Positions 6,921 through 15,018 of a stretch of 17,982 nt of DNA are shown in pieces. Under the pieces are notes generated by a model. That model saw only the letters and a program-made list of their open reading frames with translations. It ran no database searches and was not told the DNA's origin. Source of the stretch: an uncultured Bacillota bacterium (GTDB lineage Bacteria > Bacillota > JAAYKD01); NCBI GenBank assembly GCA_937897315.1, contig CALCNS010000233.1, positions 1 through 17,982 on the forward strand. Reading direction: 5' to 3'. Both the position numbers and the translations under genes were made by a program. The stretch's first letter is position 1. Every line of letters starts with the position of its first letter.

Positions 6921-7985
6921 TCAATGAACTTTCATATGTTCAAAGACAACCCGATTTCTTCCTTCGTTTTTGGCACGGTATAACAATCGATCGGCGTGTT
7001 GCAGAGCATGGTGATAATCGACTTCCATGTTGTGTGGCACATATAAAGCCCCAATGCTAATGCTCGTGCGTCGGGTTTCGCCCTCATAGACAAAATGCAT
7101 TTCTTGAACTTCTCGGCGAATGCTTTCTGCTAAAGTCTCTACCTCAATGGGGTCACTCACTTTGCTTAGTACAACAAACTCCTCTCCACCATAACGAGAG
7201 ATAAAATCCGTGGGAGGTACCAATTTGGTTAAAATGGTGGCAAACTGTCGCAAGATTTCGTCTCCGCAGAGGTGACCACAGGTATCGTTGATTCTTTTGA
7301 AGTGATCGATATCCAAAAAGAGAATACCAATGTCATCGTATCGGGTCTGACGATCTTGGAAAAGATCGGCGACATACTCATCAAAAGCGGTTCGGTTCAT
7401 TAAGTGAGTCAAATAATCTCGACTGGCTAATGAACTGATTTTTTTATGAGCTCGGTTCATAATGTTACTATAATAGTACGCCGAATTGGCAATGCCAATG
7501 ATGTTCATAAGGATATTAAAGGAGTGGAAGAAGGCCGACATGGCATAGGTGATTTTGACCGGAGGTGGCGTATCGTATGTCACAAAGTAGACTAAGCCAA
7601 ATAAAGTAATGACGCTTAACTCCGCCAGTAGTTTGTGCTTGGGCTGCCAACTGGTATACATAATTAAGCCGGCGATGACAAAGAAGATGTAATGAAAACC
7701 CGAAGTGCGTCCTAAATAAGATGTTTCTATAGCGGCAATCACCGAAACAGTGGATATAAAGACAAGCGAACCCATTGCATAACGACGAACTCGATTGAGT
7801 TGCATGGCTAAGAGGGATACAAGAGAGGCGAAGAAATTCAAACCGGCGAGTAAGGGGCTCTTCACCCAAAAGAAGAAAATACCCGTAAAGAGCAAGGTGA
7901 AAACCAAGGTTCCCAGGTAGACCAAATTGGCCTGATCATGGTACTGCTCGGTTTCGTATTGCGATTTCAGACGATGTTGTTCCAC
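6921..7985 (-). CDS. membrane-bound GGDEF diguanylate cyclase
   Basis: This 354-aa protein has an N-terminal membrane domain of about five or six hydrophobic helices (residues 20-175) and a C-terminal GGDEF domain (about 185-350). It condenses two GTP to cyclic di-GMP. The active-site motif is GGEEF (266-270, in RYGGEEF), and LDIDHFKRINDTCGH (224-238) provides the metal- and substrate-binding residues. The upstream position of the product-inhibition I-site (RxxD) reads PPTD, so the arginine is missing and feedback inhibition through that site is unlikely. I chose the GTG at 7985 because AAGGAGGG (plus-strand 7992-7999) stands 6 bases upstream; the frame is open back to 8018. A consensus promoter lies at 8035-8063. 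The membrane part is probably an input sensor of unknown ligand. The broken HD-GYP gene in this window would encode the opposing activity. Confidence 0.92.
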   Translation of the reverse strand: MEQHRLKSQYETEQYHDQANLVYLGTLVFTLLFTGIFFFWVKSPLLAGLNFFASLVSLLAMQLNRVRRYAMGSLVFISTVSVIAAIETSYLGRTSGFHYIFFVIAGLIMYTSWQPKHKLLAELSVITLFGLVYFVTYDTPPPVKITYAMSAFFHSFNILMNIIGIANSAYYYSNIMNRAHKKISSLASRDYLTHLMNRTAFDEYVADLFQDRQTRYDDIGILFLDIDHFKRINDTCGHLCGDEILRQFATILTKLVPPTDFISRYGGEEFVVLSKVSDPIEVETLAESIRREVQEMHFVYEGETRRTSISIGALYVPHNMEVDYHHALQHADRLLYRAKNEGRNRVVFEHMKVH

Positions 7986-8034
7986 AATCAGCCCTCCTTG
8001 TTTGGTGTCACAAAGCACGGTTACGTTTGTTTTT

Positions 8035-8063
8035 ATTGTACGGCTATTTCCGATTTATGTCAA
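8035..8063 (-). promoter_or_regulatory. promoter of the diguanylate cyclase gene
   Basis: On the minus strand TTGACA (plus 8058-8063) and TACAAT (plus 8035-8040) are separated by 17 bases, a near-perfect sigma-A promoter. It predicts a leader of roughly 40 bases before the GTG at 7985. Confidence 0.8.
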
Positions 8064-8123
8064 TAAATTTTTGAAAATCATAGGAGAATGCTCAAAAACG
8101 GCGAATACATCCAAGGTTAGAGA

Positions 8124-8142
8124 GAATATTCGCGAAATATTC
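8124..8142. promoter_or_regulatory. palindrome in the leader of the glutamate-synthase-like gene
   Basis: GAATATT (8124-8130) and AATATTC (8136-8142) are perfect inverted repeats around CGCGA; the centre also holds the palindrome TTCGCGAA (8129-8136). It ends 5 bases before the GAAGGAGG ribosome binding site, so it could be an operator or control ribosome access. No convincing forward promoter was found upstream. Confidence 0.45.
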
Positions 8143-8163
8143 CATACGAAGGAGGATGTTATC

Positions 8164-9672
8164 TTGTCTTACTCACCCAAATTATCTTCAGCGTTCAATG
8201 ACACTGTAAACCGCAGCACTCACATTTCGCCGTTATCGGGTATGTGTTCGCTGTGTACAGAAGAGTGTTCTGGTACCTGTGAAATTGCTTTGGCAGCCGT
8301 TCTCGGTATGCAGACGGTGTATCCCACCAACACGGGGGCCAACCAAGTCGCATCGGAGAAAGATTATCCATTTGATTGGTCTCATTTCAACATCAATGGA
8401 CGGGTATTTGGTGCCCAGGGTGTGAATGCCACCCATGAAGACGCTACCGTATTTAACGTAAAACTGGAAAGAGAATATGGTTATACACATAAAGTGAAGA
8501 TGACCATGCCAATTATTTTGCCGGCCTTGATTAAAATGAATTGGGTGGATTACTTTGGAGGCGCAGCCATGGCTGGGATTTCTTGCGTCATTGGAGAGGA
8601 TGCAAGAAATAAAGATCCTGAATTTAAACTGGAGAATGGAAAAGTGGCACAGTTCCCCGCGTTGCAAACCATGTTAGATGCTTTCCGTAAATACGACCGA
8701 GGCTATGGCCAGATTATTCTGCAAGTCAATACCGAAGACGACTCTATGGGGATTCCGGAATATGCCATTCAAAAATGTGGTGCAACCGCAATCGAATATA
8801 AGTTTGGCCAATCAGCAAAGGGGACACAACCTGTTACGAAACTAAAGAATCATCAAGAGGCGTTGGCAAAAGTAGCGGTCGGTATGTTGGTAACTCCAGA
8901 TCCGACGACCCCGGAAATTCTTGAAAAAGTTCAACAAGGCATTGCACCCAATTTTTACGTTCATGCCAGGCTACCACAATGGACTGAAGAGTATTTTGTC
9001 AAGCGATTTGATCAGCTACGCGCATTGGGTGCGAACAACATCTACTTAAAAATGGCGGGGTATGATCCCTCTAATATTGAGAAAGTCTTACAAATCGGGA
9101 GTGCTGCCAAAGTAGATATGATTACCTTCGATGGTGCCGGTGGTGGAAGCGGATACAGCCCCAATAAGATGATGAATGAGTGGGGTCTGCCGACGATTCT
9201 CTTGGAACAAGTGGTGTGCGAAATGGTTGCACGCATGAAATCGGCGGGGCAATGGGTTCCTGCCATCACCATGACCGGTGGCTTTGCATCGGAAGATCAA
9301 GTCTTTAAAGCGTTGGCCTATGGCGAGAATAACGTCACGGCCATTGGTTTATGCCGAGCAGCCATGGCTGCTGCTATGATGGGTAAAAACATTGGAGACC
9401 GAATCAAAGCCGGGGAGATTCCCAAACGGTACCAAAAGTATGGCAATACTGTGGAAGAAATTTTTACCGACTTGGCTGATTTGAGGTCCATTTATGGCAA
9501 AGCAGCCAATGATTTCTCTCCGGGGGCGATTGGTGTGTTCTCTTATTTAAATAAAATCGCCTTTGGTATAAAGCATTTTGGTGCACTCAATCGCAAATTT
9601 GACGTCGCATTATGGAATCGCAGTGATCTAATCCCCCTCACCGAACACGCGAAGGATGCGATGCAGAAATAG
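8164..9672 (+). CDS. FMN-binding glutamate synthase family protein
   Basis: This 502-aa protein matches the stand-alone FMN-binding (alpha/beta)8 domain related to the synthase domain of glutamate synthase. The phosphate/flavin-binding segments are FDGAGGGSGYSPNKM (about 322-336) and TMTGGFASEDQVFKAL (369-384). Unlike full GltB there is no glutaminase domain, and the C-terminal CPxGxxT-type 3Fe-4S cysteine pattern is not seen; only C397 lies in that region. Instead the N-terminus has C28-x2-C31-x3-C35-x3-C39, probably an iron-sulfur or other metal site. The real electron donor and substrate are unknown. The start is TTG 8164, with GAAGGAGG (8148-8155) 8 bases upstream; the frame runs back to 8002, but that part does not resemble the family. 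A palindrome sits in the leader and a strong terminator follows the stop. It is likely a single-gene unit. Confidence 0.9.
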   Translation: MSYSPKLSSAFNDTVNRSTHISPLSGMCSLCTEECSGTCEIALAAVLGMQTVYPTNTGANQVASEKDYPFDWSHFNINGRVFGAQGVNATHEDATVFNVKLEREYGYTHKVKMTMPIILPALIKMNWVDYFGGAAMAGISCVIGEDARNKDPEFKLENGKVAQFPALQTMLDAFRKYDRGYGQIILQVNTEDDSMGIPEYAIQKCGATAIEYKFGQSAKGTQPVTKLKNHQEALAKVAVGMLVTPDPTTPEILEKVQQGIAPNFYVHARLPQWTEEYFVKRFDQLRALGANNIYLKMAGYDPSNIEKVLQIGSAAKVDMITFDGAGGGSGYSPNKMMNEWGLPTILLEQVVCEMVARMKSAGQWVPAITMTGGFASEDQVFKALAYGENNVTAIGLCRAAMAAAMMGKNIGDRIKAGEIPKRYQKYGNTVEEIFTDLADLRSIYGKAANDFSPGAIGVFSYLNKIAFGIKHFGALNRKFDVALWNRSDLIPLTEHAKDAMQK

Positions 9673-9690
9673 TGAGAGCCCTAACTACAG

Positions 9691-9719
9691 CCACCTTTTC
9701 TTTGAAAGGGTGGTTTTTT
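9691..9719 (+). terminator. intrinsic terminator after the glutamate-synthase-like gene
   Basis: CCACCTTTTC (9691-9700) pairs with GAAAGGGTGG (9704-9713), ten pairs including one G-U around a TTT loop, followed by TTTTTT (9714-9719). Confidence 0.92.
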
Positions 9720-9722
9720 AAT

Positions 9723-9777
9723 GTTCAGCTAAAGTTCAGAAAAGCATCATTTGAAGTTCACTTGGACCCGTTATAGT
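9723..9777 (+). promoter_or_regulatory. promoter with PHO-box-like direct repeats for the polyphosphate/two-component cluster
   Basis: Direct repeats GTTCAG (9723-9728), GTTCAG (9734-9739) and GTTCAC (9756-9761) have start-to-start distances of 11 and 22 bases, so all lie on one face of the helix. The -10 is TATAGT (9772-9777). The -35 is poor (TTGAAG at 9751-9756, 15-base spacer) and overlaps the third repeat. This is the usual layout of a promoter activated by an OmpR/PhoB-type regulator, and such a regulator is encoded at 12842-13525 in the same cluster. Confidence 0.6.
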
Positions 9778-9807
9778 AAGAGTAACAATGATTGAGGAGT
9801 GGGTTAA

Positions 9808-11355
9808 ATGAACAATAAATCAAAAGTGATGAGTTTGCTTTTAACTGGGTGTTTGCTCTTGAGTGGCTGCTCAACAATTCTCGAAAAGGATGTGATAGCT
9901 ACTTCGAATATCAAGACCAATGAATCCACTGTGATTCATCAGACATCAGCAACCATCCAATTAAATGAAGGCACGAATACCATAGAAAAAAGTGGTACGT
10001 ATGAGGTGGCAGGTACGGTTAAGGACGGCAGCCTTATCATCGACATCGACAAGGAGGTGGATAGCGGGTTAGTGACCATCATCTTAAACCAAGTAGAGAT
10101 TCATTCATCCAACAGCGCGCCAATCTATGTAAAAGGGGCATCTGAAGTGTTAATCATACTAAAAGAAGGAACGACAAACACTCTAACTCAAGGGAAAGAC
10201 ATTATCGAAGATGCAGAAGGAGAACCCAATGCGGTGCTCTACTCAAAAGCAGATATAACCTTACAGGGACCAGGAAGTTTGTTGGTCCTTTCGGAGTACA
10301 ATGATGGTATTGTGAGTAAAGACACATTGACGATTCAAAGTGGTTCCTATGAAATCGAAGTTGTAGGGGATGGTATAGTGGGCAAAGATTTGCTAGAAGT
10401 GTTCGATGGCGATTTCAACATCACCACGGGAGGAGGTTTTTCTTCTTCTGCTATGTCTTCTTCAAATTCCAATACCGGAAAGACCGGTATGAGACCCGGG
10501 ACAATGCAGACTACGCTGGTGGAACAAGAATCTATCAGTGCTAAGGGAATAAAAACAGAAGGGGATTTAATCATACATTCCGGTCGGTTTTATCTCTCCA
10601 CCCAAGACGATGCTTTGCATGCCAACGGGAATATCGTCATTGAAGGTGGCTCATATACTCTGCTCAGTAGTGACGACGCCATTCATGCAGATGCGCTCGT
10701 TCATATACAAGAGGGACAAATCAACATCCAGGAAAGCTATGAAGGCATTGAAGGCACTACGATTATAATCGAAGGAGGAGAACTCAACATCCAAAGTGCC
10801 GATGATGGATTCAATTGCAATGTTTCAACCGGGTTGCTAACGATAAATGGTGGCATCGTTCGAATGAATGCTCTTGGCGATGGTGTGGATTCCAATGGCT
10901 CTATAGTGATGACCGGAGGTCAAGTCTATGTGAGCGGTCCCACAAACGATGGCAATGGGGCTTTGGATTATGATCGTAGTTTTGAAATTAGCGGTGGAGA
11001 ACTCATAGCAGCTGGAAGCTCCGGAATGGCGCAAGTCCCCAGTAGTAGTTCAACACAGTCGTCTATACTCATGTATTTTAGCAAAGCACAAGCAGCAGAA
11101 ACGACCATTGTACTGGCCGGCAGTAATGGAACAGAACTCTTGAAGTTTTCACCGGAAAATACATTTTCCTCGTTAGCCATGTCCCATAGCGAATTAAAGG
11201 TGGGCCAGAGTTACTCCTTATTTGCCAATGGAGTGCTTGTTGTTACCTTTACTCTTGGTAGCAGTGTGACCTATGTCAACGAAAGCGGAGTGACTACTGC
11301 ACAGGGTATGGGTGGCATGGGATTCCCTGGAGGGGTTCGAGTGCCAATTCGCTAA
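9808..11355 (+). CDS. carbohydrate-binding domain-containing lipoprotein
   Basis: This 515-aa protein begins with a lipoprotein signal peptide whose lipobox is LLSGC (C21 becomes the lipidated residue), so it should be anchored on the outer face of the membrane. The rest matches the family annotated as carbohydrate-binding domain-containing (DUF4353-like). It shows repeated beta-strand rungs with G-S/D-GGxYxI and SADDGF/SDDAIHAD-type turns between about residues 60 and 400, suggesting a right-handed beta-helix. A Ser-rich linker sits near residues 211-225 and a Gly/Met-rich tail (GMGGMGFPGG) ends the protein. Such proteins often occur beside VTC-domain, DUF4956 and CotH-kinase genes; here no cotH gene is present in the cluster. 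The VTC gene starts 24 bases downstream. The ligand is unknown; binding to glycans or the cell surface is inference. Confidence 0.85.
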   Translation: MNNKSKVMSLLLTGCLLLSGCSTILEKDVIATSNIKTNESTVIHQTSATIQLNEGTNTIEKSGTYEVAGTVKDGSLIIDIDKEVDSGLVTIILNQVEIHSSNSAPIYVKGASEVLIILKEGTTNTLTQGKDIIEDAEGEPNAVLYSKADITLQGPGSLLVLSEYNDGIVSKDTLTIQSGSYEIEVVGDGIVGKDLLEVFDGDFNITTGGGFSSSAMSSSNSNTGKTGMRPGTMQTTLVEQESISAKGIKTEGDLIIHSGRFYLSTQDDALHANGNIVIEGGSYTLLSSDDAIHADALVHIQEGQINIQESYEGIEGTTIIIEGGELNIQSADDGFNCNVSTGLLTINGGIVRMNALGDGVDSNGSIVMTGGQVYVSGPTNDGNGALDYDRSFEISGGELIAAGSSGMAQVPSSSSTQSSILMYFSKAQAAETTIVLAGSNGTELLKFSPENTFSSLAMSHSELKVGQSYSLFANGVLVVTFTLGSSVTYVNESGVTTAQGMGGMGFPGGVRVPIR

Positions 11356-11379
11356 ACGCAGGAATGTGGAGGTGCTATT

Positions 11380-12135
11380 GTGATACAGACTTTTAAACGA
11401 TATGAACTGAAATACAAAATTCATGAAGAGCAATGGAATAATCTGATTCCTGTTCTGCAAAAGTACATGAGTTTGGATGAACATTGTCAGTCGCAAGGGT
11501 CATACAAAATATACAATATTTACTTTGATAATGATACCGATGAAATCATTCGCCACTCTCTGACAAAACCCTATTATAAAGAGAAGCTGCGCCTGCGGAG
11601 TTACCAAATACCACATCGCGCCGATGACCCCATCTTTTTTGAAATTAAGAAAAAGATTGGTGGAGTTGTTAACAAAAGAAGAGCCATTACGACCCTATCG
11701 CAGGCCATTCGCTTGAGTGAGCATGGATTGATTTCAATACCCAATGAATATCAGAATCAGCAAGTTCTGGCAGAGATACAGAAGTTTCTATGGAGATACC
11801 AAGCCAAGCCAAAAGTGTTCCTAAGTTATGAGCGAGTGGCTTATTTTGAGAAAGGAAATCCAAACTTACGCGTTTCCTTAGACTCTCATATTTTGAGTAG
11901 ACGTACCCAAGTACATTTCGGCGGGGGAGAATATGGTACTCCTTTGCTTCCGGAAGGGGATTATATTATGGAGATCAAGTGTGACGGTCATATCCCTCTG
12001 TGGCTGAGTCAACAACTTTCGAAGCAATGTATATTTCGCACTGGGTTTTCAAAATATGGTACAGAATATAAGAATTACAGAGAGTCAAAATCACTCGATT
12101 TTGCAAAGAGGGGAGTAGAGCAATATGTTAGATGA
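11380..12135 (+). CDS. VTC-domain polyphosphate polymerase
   Basis: This 251-aa protein is a bacterial VTC-domain enzyme. The yeast homologue Vtc4 makes inorganic polyphosphate from ATP inside a tunnel lined with basic residues. The matching signatures are RYELKYKI (7-14), YNIYFDN (45-51), KLRLRSY (69-75), FFEIKKKIGGVVNKRR (86-101), SYERVAYF (149-156), LRVSLD (163-168), YIMEIKCDG (195-203, metal-binding Glu) and FSKYGTEY (223-230). The basic and acidic tunnel residues therefore appear intact. There is no membrane segment, so the membrane partner is probably the DUF4956 protein, whose gene overlaps by 11 bases. The GTG start at 11380 has GGAGGTG (11368-11374) 5 bases upstream. Polyphosphate synthesis is inferred from the family; some bacterial VTC proteins are uncharacterised. 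Confidence 0.92.
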   Translation: MIQTFKRYELKYKIHEEQWNNLIPVLQKYMSLDEHCQSQGSYKIYNIYFDNDTDEIIRHSLTKPYYKEKLRLRSYQIPHRADDPIFFEIKKKIGGVVNKRRAITTLSQAIRLSEHGLISIPNEYQNQQVLAEIQKFLWRYQAKPKVFLSYERVAYFEKGNPNLRVSLDSHILSRRTQVHFGGGEYGTPLLPEGDYIMEIKCDGHIPLWLSQQLSKQCIFRTGFSKYGTEYKNYRESKSLDFAKRGVEQYVR

Positions 12136-12811
12136 ACTTTTCACCGGAACCCTTACCGACCCCTCTACATTGGGTTCGATTTTACTCATTCTAGGTTGTG
12201 CATTAGGGCTGGGTTTGCTAATCAGTATTGTGTATCGATTCACACATAGAACCAATGGATATTCAGCGAGTTTCAGCGTCACCTTAATCATGTTGCCCGC
12301 TATTATTGCTATGATTATCGTTTTAGTTGGAAACAATGTTGCTCGTGCTTTCAGTTTGGCAGGAGCATTTAGCCTCATCCGTTTTCGAAGTGCTCCTGGG
12401 GATTCCAAGGATATTGCTTATGTCTTTTTCACCTTGGGAGTAGGATTGGCTTGTGGAATGGGATTTCTGGGGTTTGCTCTGCTTTTTACTTGCATTCTTT
12501 GCTTGGTCATGATACTTTTAGAGAAAGTACACTATGGTCAATTGCTTCCTGCTCCTTTGCGATTAAAGATTCAAATACCAGAAGAGTTAGAGTTTTCAGG
12601 AATCTTTGAACCCGTGTTGAAAGAGTACTCTCATCACTTTCTCTTAAAGCGAATCAAGACAACCGAGTTTGGCTCGTTGTTTGAGCTCAGCTATGATATT
12701 CAACTAGATCCCAGTAGGAGTTCAAAAGAATTCATAGATCGGCTTCGTACCTTAAATGGGAATCTGCAAATTTCCTTAACGATGAACGAGGATGAACGCA
12801 ACAAGTTATAG
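12125..12811 (+). CDS. DUF4956 family membrane protein
   Basis: This 228-aa protein has about four transmembrane helices (residues 16-36, 50-70, 97-113 and 114-132) and a soluble C-terminal domain of about 95 residues. The loop FSLAGAFSLIRFRSAPGDSKD (76-96) between helices two and three is the conserved signature of DUF4956 proteins. The family is repeatedly encoded next to VTC-domain proteins, and here the start lies inside the VTC gene (11-base overlap, GAGGGGAG just upstream), indicating coupled translation and probably a complex. A plausible but unproven role is to anchor the polymerase or to carry nascent polyphosphate across the membrane, as the membrane part of eukaryotic VTC does. The soluble tail could be regulatory. 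Confidence 0.9.
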   Translation: MLDELFTGTLTDPSTLGSILLILGCALGLGLLISIVYRFTHRTNGYSASFSVTLIMLPAIIAMIIVLVGNNVARAFSLAGAFSLIRFRSAPGDSKDIAYVFFTLGVGLACGMGFLGFALLFTCILCLVMILLEKVHYGQLLPAPLRLKIQIPEELEFSGIFEPVLKEYSHHFLLKRIKTTEFGSLFELSYDIQLDPSRSSKEFIDRLRTLNGNLQISLTMNEDERNKL

Positions 12812-12841
12812 AACCAATAGGGTCATTAAGGGGGTTATGTC

Positions 12842-13525
12842 ATGGCAAGATTGCTGATTTGTGATGATGAGAGCGGGTTACGCGCTATTTTAAAGCGGTA
12901 TGCCTTGTTTGAAGGGCACGAAGTAACGGAAGCTGAGAATGGTATGGAAGCGGTTCAGCTATGTAGAACTCAATCATTTGATATCATCATCATGGATATC
13001 TTGATGCCGGAACTCGATGGATTCTCTGCGGTCAAAGAAATCAGAAAGAGTGCCGATACCCCTGTCATCATGTTATCTGCACGTGGCGAAGAGTATGACA
13101 AAGTATTGGGTTTCGAAATCGGGGTGGATGATTATGTGGTGAAGCCATTTTCCTCCAAGGAAATCATGTTAAGGGTGCAAGCCATCTTGAAACGCTCGAA
13201 AGTTGCTCTGACGAAAGCGAATGAGGAAGGGCATTCTGTTTTCGAAAAAGAAGGTCTTTATGCTGATTTGACGGCATACAAGGTAAGAGTGGGTGGAGAA
13301 GTCGTGAACTTATCTCCCAAGGAATATGACCTCTTGTTTTTTCTCATTCGCAATCGCAATATTGCAATCACCCGCAGCAGATTGCTCTCAGAAGTTTGGG
13401 GTTATGATTATTTTGGAGACGACCGCACCCTTGATACTCACATGAAGTTGCTAAGAAAAGCTTTAGGACCTTATGCAAAGTTCATTGTGACATTGCGGGG
13501 TTTAGGTTATCGATTCGAGGGTTAA
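12842..13525 (+). CDS. OmpR-family response regulator
   Basis: This 227-aa protein has an N-terminal receiver domain (1-118) and a C-terminal winged-helix DNA-binding domain (about 130-227). Receiver residues are complete: acidic D8 and D9, phosphoacceptor D52 (IIMDILMPELDG), S79 in VIMLSA, and K101 in VKPF. The DNA-binding domain has the standard LSPKEYDLLFFL start, the recognition-helix region TRSRLLSEVWGYDY, RTLDTHMKLLRKAL and GLGYRF. It should bind direct repeats as a phosphorylated dimer. AAGGGGG lies just upstream of the ATG at 12842. The sensor kinase gene begins one base after its stop. I infer that it controls the cluster it sits in through the GTTCAG/GTTCAC repeats at 9723-9761, which suit this family. 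Confidence 0.95.
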   Translation: MARLLICDDESGLRAILKRYALFEGHEVTEAENGMEAVQLCRTQSFDIIIMDILMPELDGFSAVKEIRKSADTPVIMLSARGEEYDKVLGFEIGVDDYVVKPFSSKEIMLRVQAILKRSKVALTKANEEGHSVFEKEGLYADLTAYKVRVGGEVVNLSPKEYDLLFFLIRNRNIAITRSRLLSEVWGYDYFGDDRTLDTHMKLLRKALGPYAKFIVTLRGLGYRFEG

Positions 13526-13526
13526 C

Positions 13527-14969
13527 ATGAGAAAAAAGTGGAGTGGGCTTGCACTAAAGTGGAAAGTATTTGCTTATTTGCTGGGTTTTTGTAGCATTCT
13601 GCTGCTCATCTTATGGCTCTTCCAAACGGTTCTTTTGGATTCCTTTTACCGAAATATTCGCATCATGGAAATCAAGAACCAAGCGAGTATCATTGAAGCA
13701 AATATAAATCAAGTCAACCTGAGCGAAATGATCAATACGATATCCCAGCAAAGAGAAGTATCGGTTGAGATTCTTAACCTGAAGGGTGAAATGCTGCAGC
13801 GTGCAGATTCTCCGCGCGATCTTCCGTTTATACCGCTTTCACCTCAAGAAAAAATAAATTTTATTCAGCAGGCTAGCAACCAGAATGGGCAGTTTATTCA
13901 AACTCAAAGTTTCCCCACATTTACCGGGAAAGCCCCCAAAGACAATTTCAACAATGGACAATTTATCCTTTTTATGAAGCTCGTATCAGATAGTGATGGT
14001 AACCAACTCGTCATTTACATGAGCTCAATGATTACCCCAGTTACTGCTACTGTTACGACTCTTAGAGCTCAATTATGGGTGATTACAGGAATCCTCTTCA
14101 TCTTGTCAGTAGGATTAGCATTGCTTATTTCCAAGAAAGTATCAAAGCCCATTGAGGAAATCAATACCGGCGCAAAATCCTTGGCGAAAGGTGATTATGA
14201 AGTGGAGTTCCATGGGGAGGGCTTTTTAGAAATTGAAGAACTTTCTCATACCTTAAATACTGCAGCCAATGAACTTTCTCAGGTGGACAAACTAAGAAAA
14301 GAACTTCTTGCCAATGTATCTCATGATTTGCGAACCCCTCTGAGCTTGATTTATGGTTATGCGGAAGTGATGCACGATTTTCCCGAAGAGATTACCCAAG
14401 AGCAGACTCAAATCATCATGGAGGAATCATCTCGGTTAACTCGATTGGTGAACGATTTACTCGACATTTCCAAACTAGAACAGGGTAGGCAATCTCTACA
14501 ATGCAAAGAATGGAACCTCACAAAAGCGATACTCCAATTGCAAAAAAGTTTAGGTGGGTTGATGAAGAAAGATGGTTACCTGATCGAGTTCAACTATGAT
14601 TTAGAGGTTTTTGTTGTTGCTGATGAGAGCAAATTGACGCAAGCAATGTATAATTTACTAATCAACTCTTTGCATTACTCAGGCGATAGCAAAAAGGTAT
14701 ACATCGAGCAATGCATTAGGGAAGACAGCGTAGAAATTGCCTTTGCAGATTCGGGTGTGGGCATGACAGCTGATGAAGTTCCTCACATTTGGGAACGCTA
14801 TTATCGGGGGAACCAGGCACACAAGCGTGCTATCGAGGGCACCGGGTTGGGCTTATCGATAGTGAAGAAGGTCATGGATCTTCATCAAATCGAGTATGGC
14901 GTCGAGTCGGAAGTAGCAAAAGGAAGCCGTTTTTGGTTTCGAATACCTTACACAAAATGTGAACCATAA
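13527..14969 (+). CDS. sensor histidine kinase, cognate to the preceding regulator
   Basis: This 480-aa inner-membrane kinase has a first transmembrane helix (about 14-38), an extracytoplasmic sensor region of about 140 residues (39-178), a second helix (about 183-202), a HAMP linker (203-255), a HisKA dimerisation domain with the phosphorylated H266 (NVSHDLRTPLSLIYGYAEVM), and a HATPase_c domain. The ATP-binding boxes are intact: N box NLLINS (376-381), G1 DSGVGM (408-413), F box IWERYYRG (421-428) and G2 GTGLGLSIV (438-446). It autophosphorylates and passes phosphate to the regulator encoded 1 base upstream. The sensor region has no recognisable domain, so the signal is unknown; phosphate, envelope stress or cationic peptides are only guesses from the cluster content. 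It is the last gene of the cluster and is followed by a strong terminator. Confidence 0.95.
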   Translation: MRKKWSGLALKWKVFAYLLGFCSILLLILWLFQTVLLDSFYRNIRIMEIKNQASIIEANINQVNLSEMINTISQQREVSVEILNLKGEMLQRADSPRDLPFIPLSPQEKINFIQQASNQNGQFIQTQSFPTFTGKAPKDNFNNGQFILFMKLVSDSDGNQLVIYMSSMITPVTATVTTLRAQLWVITGILFILSVGLALLISKKVSKPIEEINTGAKSLAKGDYEVEFHGEGFLEIEELSHTLNTAANELSQVDKLRKELLANVSHDLRTPLSLIYGYAEVMHDFPEEITQEQTQIIMEESSRLTRLVNDLLDISKLEQGRQSLQCKEWNLTKAILQLQKSLGGLMKKDGYLIEFNYDLEVFVVADESKLTQAMYNLLINSLHYSGDSKKVYIEQCIREDSVEIAFADSGVGMTADEVPHIWERYYRGNQAHKRAIEGTGLGLSIVKKVMDLHQIEYGVESEVAKGSRFWFRIPYTKCEP

Positions 14970-14974
14970 AAGCG

Positions 14975-15006
14975 AAACAGGATAGTCCGTGTGGACTATC
15001 CTGTTT
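14975..15006. terminator. bidirectional terminator
   Basis: AAACAGGATAGTCC (14975-14988) and GGACTATCCTGTTT (14993-15006) form a perfect 14-bp hairpin with a GTGT loop between the convergent kinase and peptidase genes. Confidence 0.9.
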
Positions 15007-15018
15007 ATTTACCTGTTT

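Noticed and set aside
8002..8163. N-terminal extension of the glutamate-synthase-like protein from TTG 8002
   Set aside because: The 54 extra codons do not resemble the family and cover the divergent promoter and palindrome; TTG 8164 has an excellent ribosome binding site.
8233..8667. 144-codon antisense frame inside the glutamate-synthase-like gene
   Set aside because: It is opposite a strongly supported gene, with His/Cys-rich composition typical of complementary-strand translation and no start signal.
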